A stretch of DNA of 39,241 nt from Pelagophyceae sp. CCMP2097 (lineage: Eukaryota; Sar; Pelagophyceae): NCBI GenBank assembly GCA_026770575.1, contig MU657230.1, positions 232,086 through 271,326 of the forward strand, in the 5' to 3' direction. Each line of letters begins with the position of its first letter. Within the stretch, counting starts at the first letter, position 1. Below, in pieces: positions 10,022-19,600 of this stretch. Made by a program: the position numbers and the translations under genes. The notes beneath the pieces were generated by a model. The model was given only the letters and a program-made list of their open reading frames with translations. It searched no databases and was not told the origin of the DNA.

Positions 10022-10455
10022 CGGAGAGATCTTCTATCGCGTTGATTGGTAGAACGAAAGGGATATCGCGCCCCAGTGCTCTGGTCCGCTGGAGACTGGG
10101 TACATAAAGAGTCGCGACATGCTCCTCTATACCCACGGCACCCCATCGAAGTGAAACGTCGCCAGTTGCCGGGAATTCCTTTCAATCGTATCGTGCCGCG
10201 CGGGGGCTTGAGATTACGAATGGAACATTCTTGGGCAAGTAGTCTTAATCGTGCACCCGCCGGGACTCGAACCCGCGACCGTCGGCGCTCCGTCCCACCC
10301 GAAAGGGGCCGATCAGAGTAACGTAAGGCCCGTAACCGGAGATATCTCCCATCGTGTTGATAGGAAGAGCAAAAGGGGTATCGCGTCCCAGTGCTCTGGT
10401 CCGCCGGAGACTGGGTATATAATGAGTCACGACATGCTCCTCAATACCCACGCAA
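10022..10455. repeat. Direct duplication of an approximately 115-bp unit, offset about 315 bp
   Basis: 10022-10140 and 10338-10453 share GGTATCGCG, CCCAGTGCTCTGGTCCGC, GGAGACTGGGTA and CACGACATGCTCCT, diverging mainly at single bases. Read on the minus strand, both copies keep an open frame with the related peptides YVPSLQRTRALGRD and YIPSLRRTRALGRD. Confidence 0.8.
10252..10325 (-). pseudogene. tRNA-like 3' half
   Basis: The minus strand reads CGCGGGTTCGAGTCCCGGCG followed by GGTGCA, a good T-arm and polymerase III B box (GGTTCGAGTCC). One T-stem pair is mismatched, and the 5' part (10290-10325) does not fold into a D-arm or supply a matching acceptor strand. I read it as a decayed tRNA or the head of a SINE rather than a functional tRNA. 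Confidence 0.4.
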
Positions 10456-10639
10456 CGACTGTGCCCTCGAGTCCGACCACTCCTCGGGGCCGCGTCGATC
10501 CGTCTGCCGTAGCGGAGGTGCGGGCCATCTGCGGGGCCATCGAGGGACCCTCGTGCGAGTCGAGGACCGTCTACGGACCCTCGAAGGGCCACATCGGACA
10601 AAAGGATTGGACCTTTCGAGGGCCCCTTAGGAAAAGTCC

Positions 10640-11110
10640 ATCAGACTATGTCGAATAAGTGGCCCGTCTCCGGATCGTCCGCAGGACCACATCAGACCGT
10701 CTACGGGGCCGATTCGGACCGTCGAGGTGCCGTCGAAGGACCATATAGGACCTCCATCGGACCTTCTTACGGCCCCCAAAGGTCAAAGTGTCCGTCAAAG
10801 TGTCCGTCAAAGGGTCCGTGAAAGGGCCCGTCAACGGACCGCCGAGGACTGCCACAGGACCGATTCGGACCTTTGAAGAAGCGTCTCGGACCGCCGAGGA
10901 GCCGCATTGGAACGTCAACGGACCTTCGAGAAGCCGTATCGGACCATTGAGGTGCCGTCAGAGGACCGTCGCGGGGCCGCCAAAGGACAAGGGACCGCCA
11001 AAGGGTCCGTCAACGGACCGTCAACGGACCGGAGGACCGTCCAGGACCGGGGCCACATCGGACCGTCGAAGGACCACGTCGGACCGCCGAGGAGCCACAT
11101 GACATCGCAA
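10640..11110. repeat. GGACCGTC-rich irregular array outside known genes
   Basis: Tandem-like GGACCGTC, GGACCGCCGAGGA and AAGGACCACATC units, plus GTCCGTCAAAGT repeats near 10790. No exon was identified. It is the same style of sequence as the intronic arrays, which suggests it may also be intronic to an unrecognised gene. Confidence 0.7.
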
Positions 11111-11344
11111 AGGGCAGCATCTTCGGACCATCCCGCCTCCCTCGCAGCGTCCGCCCCAGGGCCGCGCCGGCCATTTTTTGGCGTCGAAAAGCGCACCGTT
11201 GGTCCGTCGCCCCGCGCGCCGCGATGCGGTCCGCCGCCGACGGCGCCTTTTGCATTTGCGCTCCAGCGGGACGCGACCCTAAAATCCACCGTCGCGCGCG
11301 CTCCTTTCGAGAGAAACCGCGCCATCGGCGGCCGCCCCTCGACC

Positions 11345-11753
11345 TTAGCTGCATCGAGCCTTCAAGGGGTGCCTTTTGGGACACGGCTGCTCGCCGGCTT
11401 TGGGGCTGCGGCCTTCGGACCGCGACCGCGGCGACGGCTCTGGCGAATACCGCGCGGAACCCTGCCGCGCCGACGCCGCCTACGGACCGCGTCGCACGAC
11501 GCGCTCAAACCGCGACGGCCCCAAGCGCCGCCGCGCCGCGACGGCCCTTTCGAGGTGCCGCGCCACGCCAAAGGCGGCCGCCGCCCGAAGCGCCGCCGCG
11601 CCAAAGGCGGCCGCCGTCCAGGCCGCCGAAAAGCCGCGGTCGCCAGGCGCGCCTCGTTGGACGCACCTTGGTAATCTTGCCAGATATAAACCCTTTCGGC
11701 TCCGGCGCTGGCGCCACGCGGCCCTTCGGCGGCGTCTTCAAACGCGGCGGCAT
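11345..11753 (-). CDS. Possible two-exon small basic protein, 67 aa
   Basis: Exon 1 (11753-11667) starts at ATG and reads MPPRLKTPPKGRVAPAPEPK then GFISGKITK, ending at AAG|GTGCGT, a near-consensus donor. One plausible second exon, 11461-11345, follows GGCAG and reads SARYSPEPSPRSRSEGRSPK then AGEQPCPKRH to a TAA. Phase 0 agrees and the intron would be 205 bp. The product would be Pro/Lys/Arg/Ser-rich, resembling disordered nucleic-acid-binding proteins. All three frames of both strands stay open across this GC-rich stretch, so the second exon in particular is uncertain. Confidence 0.3.
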
Positions 11754-12617
11754 CTCCGACAGCGCAGGACCGGCGCAAGGGAGCTCTTGCTGGGCACGCC
11801 GGCGCACTTGAGCTCCCGCGCGCTCAAACCACGCCGGCCTTCGGTGGTGCACTCCACAAAGGCTTCGAAAGCCAATAGACCTGCGCGGACGGACCAGACC
11901 GCAGCCCGGCGCGCGTGGCAGCTGGCGCGGCTTCGGGCTCAGTTCACGTGCAACGCCGTTCGTCACTTTGCCGTGGAATCGAAAATACAAGGGGTATCGG
12001 TAATGACGCCGAGGACTTTCTGTCCATCGCAGTTTTCGTCGGTTGGAGTTTTGCTCCTGTTGGGGGTGGTAGAGGACGCCGCGCTGAGTCCCATGATGCC
12101 CGGTCCAGTAAAAATCTTCTGTTAAAAACGCTAAAGCTGGAAATCCAGACCTCAGTTTTGGCTCGTCTGAAGCTCCACTCGCGGCACTCGTACTGAACCG
12201 GTCATATACCACCCCAGTACGTATGGACCCGCCCCGTCACATAGCCAGAATTTCGATTCCTGCGATCCTACGATGGTCAGCCGGGCCCGAACCTTCGCAA
12301 TACGGAGGCAAAATCAGTTCAAAATCAAGGTAAGGAGGCAAATAAAAGATTTTATCAAGTCTAAAATATTGGGGGAAGCGCTTGTTCACACCCTTGCAAG
12401 GCGCCCTCCTCGAGGCTGATCATGTCAAGGACATCCCGGGGGGCAGGGAGGCCCATAGCGACCACGCCCACCCCCACAGGCGGCCTCTTGGAGGCACACA
12501 CTTGCGCCCATTGAGATCGGCTTTATCGCCGATACCCCTTGTACGGCTTTGAGAGCTCACCGTGATTCGGAGGAAACTCGCCAAAGTGCCGCGACACGTG
12601 CGGCAGTCGCCGACTGT

Positions 12618-12735
12618 CCGTGGCACTCTGCGGCACTCTGCGGCACTCTGCGGCACTCTGCGACACCACGCGACGCCGGTTCGACAACGGTGCGACACCG
12701 GCGCGACATCAGTGCGACATCGGTGCGACGTCGAC
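12618..12735. repeat. Two short tandem repeats
   Basis: TGCGGCACTC is repeated about four times (12619-12662). It is followed by diverging GTGCGACATCG units to 12733 (GTGCGACACCG, GCGCGACATCA, GTGCGACATCG, GTGCGACGTCG). Confidence 0.85.
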
Positions 12736-13952
12736 CAATTTATTCTAAAGAAATGCAATTTCGTTCGTCATAAAAAGGCTCGAGTTGGCGCGTCGCAAGT
12801 CGGAGGACTACGCGGGTCGAAAGTCATCCTTCAGAGGAGGAAAACTTTGTTTTCGTCTTTCTTTAAAACCCAGCTCACGATCGACAGCGACCACCGTCTC
12901 TTGGCGCTCCGACGCGCATCGGCATAGTTTCCGATGCTCCATCGAACCCCACCGTCATTTTCTCCATCCGCCCATGGTAACGTGCGTTGGACTTCGGAAA
13001 TGGTCAAACAAGCACACACAAAAACTTAAGAGCCCCGATCTTGGCTGCGCGGCGCCTGATCCGGCTCAAACCCCAATACGCCGCGTAGTTGGAACCCTTC
13101 CACGTTGATCCCATTGAAACTCCAGCCCCTGAGGCGGCATCGACGCGATATTAACTCAGAATTGAAGATAAGTGCCGTCCTCACTTTTCAAAAAACTTTT
13201 AAAAATCGCACTCTATTGAAACCGAGCCCGTTCGGCGATGTTCTTTCCCCACCTTGCAACTTAATAACATCCACTGATGTAATCTCCACATGGGCTCATG
13301 GTCTATGGAGAAACGGGTTATTGGGCCCCAGATATCGCACACACCACTCGCTCCACCTCATTGGCGCCACCGGCGCAATGCGCTCCGATGATTTCATTTC
13401 ATTCGGTGCACTAAATTACCATGGCGCACCGGAGGTACTGCAGACCCCCGGAGGGCGCCTTTGGTATGTTGGTGCAGTCGTTTAGAGGACACTTCGAGAC
13501 GCGAGTAGGCTGGCTTAGGTTAAGTCCCATTTCGATGTTGACGGCGCAGCGGCGAAAGAAGGACTGACACACCCGGCCCAAGCCCCGCACCACCCTCGCA
13601 CCCGCGCGCAGCAGCATGCTGCATAGGCGCGCGTCTTGTTTTTAAGGTTCCGCACGGACGGACCTCTGGATTAGACGGACAGATCGACAGACAAAATTGT
13701 GCATGGATGATCTTCACTGGTTTTAAGGGAGACAGATTTCCCGCCGTTAAGGCAGTTGGTCCCTGGGATTCCCTTTGGCGCGCCTGGCGGGCGCTGTGGG
13801 CGCTCGGCCGAGGCGCCACTGCGCGCGCTCATGGACCACCTCGGGCTCGACGCGCCGCAGCAAAGAGTTTGGTGCGCGCGCCCCTGAGTCGCGAGAGACT
13901 CTCTGCGGGAGTCTGCGTTTTTTTAGCTCTTCAGAGTTCGGCTTCTGGTGGG

Positions 13953-14029
13953 CCAACTTGTGGCCTGAGAGGCGATAAACCGAGTCCACCAAAGTCCTGG
14001 CCATTATCGCCCCTCAGGCCACAAGTTGG
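13953..14029. repeat. Long hairpin, 26-bp arms
   Basis: Arms 13953-13978 and 14004-14029 pair at 25 of 26 positions around a 25-base loop. The left arm starts CCAACTTGTGGCCTGAGAGG. No conserved gene adjoins it. Confidence 0.9.
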
Positions 14030-14810
14030 GCGGGTCTGTGGCGCGCCAGACGCGGCAAACGCACAAAAAACACCAAAAAAGCTGGAAAGCTCCCTAAGCC
14101 GAGGCGGTCGAACCATAAATAAATCCAATTTATTGAGCACCCGAAGCTTAACGGATTCCCTAAAGCTTAAAACTTTTGCCCAGTGCTTCAATAACGACCC
14201 CCGGAAAAGCGGCCTAGATTCTATCAAATCCAAAACCGCGCCCCCCACCCCTGTCAACGCCGTAAGACCTAACTCGAGCTAGTCCTCCTACGATATTCGG
14301 TAATAAAGGTCTGATAAGACATTCGCCCAAATTAATTTATTAATAATTTATTTAAAACGGCTGATCTAATTTGGGCTGAGAGGGCGTAGCTGCGGCGGGG
14401 CGTCACAAGGGCGGTTCCCTGCGAGTGTACGATGGCCTTGGGGGGCCTCTCTAATAGGAATTTGCGCCTCCCACTTTCATTCACGGTGGCAGTGTCCGGC
14501 CAAAAAGAGTGTCTGTCGCCCCGCCGATCTGCGAATCAATAAGGAGACCGCTACGTCTATCTCGAAAATAAGTGCTTTTGAAAACGCGGTTGTTGATTTC
14601 CTCAGGAACGGTGGGCGCCGCCGGCGTTTATTGGCTGCGCTGCTCGGTACCCACGGTCGAATTGGCACAACAGAAATCGCCAAACTCTACTTATCGTCGG
14701 GCCAAACAAATCCTATGCATTTTACGCAAATTCAATAGCAAATTCAATAGCAACTTACTCACTCATGCCCGAGTTGGACAATGCGCGACCTGGTGCGCGC
14801 TCCATAGCGG

Positions 14811-14888
14811 CTCTTTATACAACACCCGCCAGACGGGAGCCTCGATGGAGCAGCCCAAGGCGCTGGTGAAGCGGGTGTGGTATAAAAG
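14811..14888. promoter_or_regulatory. Inverted repeat carrying two outward-facing TATA boxes
   Basis: The right arm GCGGGTGTGGTATAAAAG (14871-14888) and the left arm (14812-14829) are inverted copies (about 15 of 18). They place TATAAAAG on the plus strand and TATAAAGAG on the minus strand, pointing away from each other across a 41-bp spacer. No recognisable gene starts on either side, so promoter function is inferred from sequence alone. Confidence 0.35.
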
Positions 14889-15230
14889 GGCACCACAGCG
14901 CGCGCTGCGTCCTCCCGACCATCGTCCAATAATCAGGTACCGACAATGGGTTGTGGGCCGTATTGAGGTCCGATGATTAGTAGTGTCAAAGGTAATTACT
15001 TTTACGCGCACGCTATTCGCGCCCCCTCCTGTCGCTCTAGCCGGCGTCTCGGAAACCAGCGCGCGAAGAAGAAACGCCCCGAACCGCGAAAAACTAAAAA
15101 AACGCTAAAGGAACACAGGAAAAACCCTCCAGTTTGGACAGTCGTGTCCAAACAGGAGAGGAGAGCAAGTCCTTGGCGCCTTTATCGGCTTTTAATTTGG
15201 GCACTGAGGTTGACTGGATTAATAACTTAA

Positions 15231-16187
15231 TTAGAGTAAAGGTCAATTTAAGAACCTGGTCAATTTAAGAACCTGGTCAATTTACAAGCTGGTTCGGGCA
15301 TGAAACTGCCGAATTTCTCGCGGAAATTTGAGAAGGTCTTTGGAGGTATAGTTGCTGGGGTCGTATGCGGGGCGCCGAGACGCCTCCAGCGCCGGAGGGT
15401 GAACTTTGGCACGTCTTATATAGGCCGAGAAAATTGATTTGGCGACTTTGGCGACGGCCGTTAACACCCAAGGGCACCTCCGATTTTTGTTCACCCACCG
15501 CCGATGGGCGCGTAAGGCCGTTTGTAAGACGGCTACGTCGAGCAACCTCTGGAATACCTTGCCTAAATTCCGCGGGAAGGTTCTTAAAAAGCTCCAGTTG
15601 ACCCGTATTTTTTCAAAAAAAACGGGCGTTTCTTCTCTCTATTTGAGGAAAATATGGTGTGTGTTTATAGCTACGTATGTGTAAAATCGGCTGTAACTTT
15701 TGCAAGAGATGGTCAATCGTGAAAGTAGATGTCTCGCGGACTTTTCCTTGGGGTGCTTGCGCGGGCACCGGAAGCTCCAGTCGAAGGTCGCAATATTTTT
15801 GTCAAAAAACGGCGCAATGCAATATCAGTTTCATGCCCGAACCAGCTTGTAAGAACCGACAAAAAAATCGACAAAAGACGTTCAATATCTCAATAAGGCA
15901 TTTATAAGACCCAATTTAAATCCATTAAATCCCTTATTGGGATATTATCCGGCTCCAGGGGCCCGCCCGGTTCTTAATCTGACCGGCGTTTTTTTAAGAA
16001 CCGATGGTCGGTCCGGACTCTGCCTATGCTAAATTTCTCACAGAAGTCCTCCGCGGACGCCATGATTTGGGGGTGGGTGGAGGGGACCCAGACGCGCCCC
16101 CTGGCAGCGTCAAAACCGCAAACAACGGCGTCGCCGGGCCGCTGTTTTTTTTCGCTTAGCCGGTTCTTAAGTTGACCTTTACTCTAA
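15231..16187. mobile_element. 957-bp terminal-inverted-repeat element
   Basis: The ends are 28-bp inverted repeats (15231-15258 and 16160-16187) matching at 26 positions: TTAGAGTAAAGGTCAA, then TTAAGAACC. If the outer TA is the target duplication, the element starts GAGTAAAGG, as expected for a TA-inserting DNA transposon. Subterminal copies of GGTCAATTTAAGAACC recur twice more at the left end and near 15967 in inverse orientation. A second perfect inverted repeat of 27 bp (15282-15308 with 15826-15852) lies inside. The interior has a minus-strand open frame (15282-15545: FSAYIRRAKVHPPALEA, YTSKDLLKFPREIRQF) of unknown nature. No transposase motif was recognised, so it is probably a non-autonomous copy. 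Confidence 0.7.
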
Positions 16188-16697
16188 GGAGCTTTCTGCA
16201 TAGATCTGCCAAAATAAGGGCAGTTCATGAAAAAGCCAAACAAGCGCCCCAGGACGCCCCGCGGTAGTGGTTGGCGTGGCGGCATCCTTTTTTCAAGAGC
16301 CAAAATAGTTCACTAATTTCCGGTGGTAATTGAATTCGACAGTGACCGTCCCTCTCTAGCCCGGTGCCAAGTGGCTTCGAGATTGGACGCCAACTCGCCG
16401 CGCCGCGCGAAGGGCCGGATTGGAGGTTCCTTCGCGAGCCCTTCCCACGCCGGCGCGTGTGCGGATGGGCGCTTCCCATTGGGGAGGTCTTGCCGTGGCC
16501 GCGATGTATGGGCGCGTCGCGCGCTCACGGCGCTATTTTCACGCTCTCCCGGCCTCCTTCCGCTACTGGCACTGGTACTGGATCATTTTGCGTTTCTTAA
16601 AGAGGATTTGAATCCATCCGAATCTTGCTCAGGCAGAACCTTCTTGGTTCTTTCTCGCTGCCGCCGCGCTCGCTGCCGCCCGCCCGTCGCCGCGCCA

Positions 16698-19600
16698 ATG
16701 GCGGTATCGGGCTACCTCTGCGTGGTCGGGGCGGTGGTCGGCTTCGGCAGCAACTTTGTACCAGTCAAGATATACGACACCGGTGAGCAACCAGAGTCCC
16801 GGTGAAAATCTACACGGGCGAGCAGCAGGCCCACGGCAAGAGGGCCGATGGCGGGCGCGGCTGATGCAGGCGAGCGGGTGTTCTGGGAGAGCGCCTCGCA
16901 GAGGGCACGTCCTCACAGAGTGTCTCGGCAGAGCGCTTGTCCTGGCAGAGCGTCTCTCGGAGCGAGTGCTCTCGCAGAGCGCCTCTCGGAGCGAGTGTCC
17001 CCGCAGAGCGCGCGTTCTCGTAGAGTGTCCTCGCGGAGCGCTTGTCCCCGCAGAGTGCCTCGAAGTGCTTTCTCGCAACGGCCACTAGGCGACGGCCTGT
17101 TTTTTCAGCTCGTCATGTGCCTCGCCATTTGGAGCTGCGGCATGGTCCTCGACGTTGCGAGGGGCTCACCCGAGTTTTGCCCGTTCGCGATGATCGGCGG
17201 CGCGCTCTGGTGCACCGGCAACGTCATGGCCAGAACCCGCGTCCAGTTTATCACCTAAGGGACCTTTGGGTTCCGGCAAACCTGTGACGGGAGACCTCGT
17301 TGCGGGACGATGGACCCTCTTCACGACGTGTCGCAGGGGGGGCTTGCCACCCGGGCGAAGGACCGAGAGCCTTGCAGGGCACCCCGAGGCCTTGGTCGTA
17401 CGGAAGAGCGTATTGTGCGAGAGGCCCGCCCTACGACCGCACGCGGGGCCGTAAGAGACCACTGAGAGGACCCGTACAAAAGACCCTCGCGAGGGCCTTG
17501 TCCAGACCAGCGCGAGGAGCCTTGAAGGACCCTTTGCAAGGAACCGTGCGTGACAGTTTGATAGGGTCCTGAAAAGAGGCTTTGCAAGTGACCGTGCATT
17601 CGGCCTTGCAAGTGGCCGCTGCCTTGCATGGGCTCGTCCGGGGGGCTTTTTAAGGACCCGGGAAAGCATGGTCTTGCGCGGGCTCGCACCCGAGACGGCC
17701 CCGGAGACGGTCCGTTAACGGTCCCACTGCGGGCCTTCGGAGGTCCCGGAGACAGTCCTCTGCGGCCGTCGACGGCCGAGAGACGGGCCCGGAGACAGAA
17801 CCGGAGACGGTCCCGGAGACGGTCCCTCTGCGCGGTCCATCCGTTGGCAGTGGTCCGCCCCCTGCTGCCTGTCGCGCGTCGAAAGGCGCCGGATTGGGGT
17901 CCGTGTCGATCGACCTCCCAAAATCACATTGTCAGCCCTTTCGTCGTAGATTTCATTGTGTGTCGCAGATTGTCAGCCCAAGCCCCGAGTCTATGCCGAG
18001 GAAGCGTAGGCCCTTCGGGGTTTACAGCGGCAACCGCATTCTCGTAGAAGGGACCTAGCGGTTTAGTCCGTAGAATCTCAATCGATTCAAAAGGGGCCAC
18101 TGGAGACGCCCCGCGGGTCCGGAGGCGGTCCGGGAACGGTCCGGAGACGGGCTTGGAGTTGGCGGAGACGGTGTGAAGCGGTGTCGCATAGTGGCCTTTC
18201 GCAAAGAGGCCCCTCTGGACGGCCCTTCTGGAAGGGTCCTCGACACGGCCCCTCTGAACAGTCTCCCTGGACGGGCCGGGCCCATCTGGACGGGTCCTCT
18301 ACACGGTCTCTCTGGACAGTCCCTCTACACGGTCTCTCTGGACTCCTCTAGACGGTCCCTCTGATCGCCTCCCCCTCCCCGATGGCAGAAGAGCCGCCTT
18401 CTGCTGCCATGCACGCCCTCTTCGCCTCGAAAGGCGCTGGTGTGGGTTCCGTGTTGGTCCAGACGGGGTCTTTAGACAGGGGCCACCGGAGACGCTCGAC
18501 GGGCCCGGAGACAGGCCTATAGACGCCATCGACGGTCCTGGAGACGGGAGACGGTCCTGGAGACAGCCCATCTGCGGTCTCGGGGACGGTTTGCCGACTG
18601 TCTCGGAGACGAATCGGAGACAGTCTGGAGACGGGCTCGGAGACGGGCTCGGAGGCGGGTTCGTAGACGGGCCGGATATGGTCCGGAGACGGTCCCGCTA
18701 GACCCTTCTAGACAGCCCCTCTGAACGGTCTCTCTCTAGACGTTTTTCTGAATGGTCTCTTTGGACGGCCCGGGGGCCACTGGACGGCCCCTCTGGATAT
18801 CCCCTCTGGATGGTCTCTCTACACAGCCCCCTGAATGGCCCCCTTGGACGACGGCCCCTCTAGACGGCCCCGAGGAGGCGGTCCGTCGAGAAAGCCCATC
18901 TGAAATGTCTCTCTGGACGGTCCCTCTGGAAGGTCCCTCTGGACAGTCTCTCTTGACGGCCCCTCTGAACAGTCTCTCTACACGGTTTCTCTGGATCCCT
19001 CTAGACAGCCCCTCTGAATAGACTCTTTGGGCGGTCCATCTGGACGATCTCTCTGAAAGGTCCCTTTGGCCGGGCCTTTTGGACGGTCCCTCTGGACAGT
19101 CCCTCTACACGGCCTCTCTGGACCCGTCTACACGGTCCCTTTGAGCGGTCTCTCTGGAAGGTCCCTCTGGACGGTCCCTTTAAACGGTCTCTCTGGACAG
19201 TCCCTCTGAAACTCGCTACGCGGCCCCTCTATACGACTCCTCTGGAAGGTTCTGGACGGTCCCTCTGGGCGGTTTGAAACGGCGCGTTGGAGGCGGGAGA
19301 CGCGCGTCGCAAAGTGGGAGCCGGGGCATTGGTTTTGGGGTTTATCATATTCCATTTGTGTCCAAGGGATACCATGTGGCTCGTGGGCGCGAGGCTCGAG
19401 TCCAGGGTCGACAAAGGGCCCGGGTCCGACCCGGACCCGCGCAAGACCCGAGGTAGGGTCCGGGTCTGGCCTCGGCCCACGCGGTTCCGGGTCCGTTGCT
19501 TGTCAAAGACCCGGATCCAGACCCGCAGACCCTTTGTCGACCCTGCTCGAGTCCGCATCGCAATGCCATCCTTTACCGTGTTCTTGAACCGCCCTCCGGA

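Larger units (their letters stand above)
11760..16690. other. Intergenic region, more AT-rich than its surroundings
   Basis: Apart from the short tandem repeats, hairpin, inverted TATA pair and TIR element listed separately, I see no gene. Local A/T richness rises from about 12240, and short ORFs have no splice or family support. The stretch 16200-16690 leads into the TMEM144 start codon. Confidence 0.5.
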
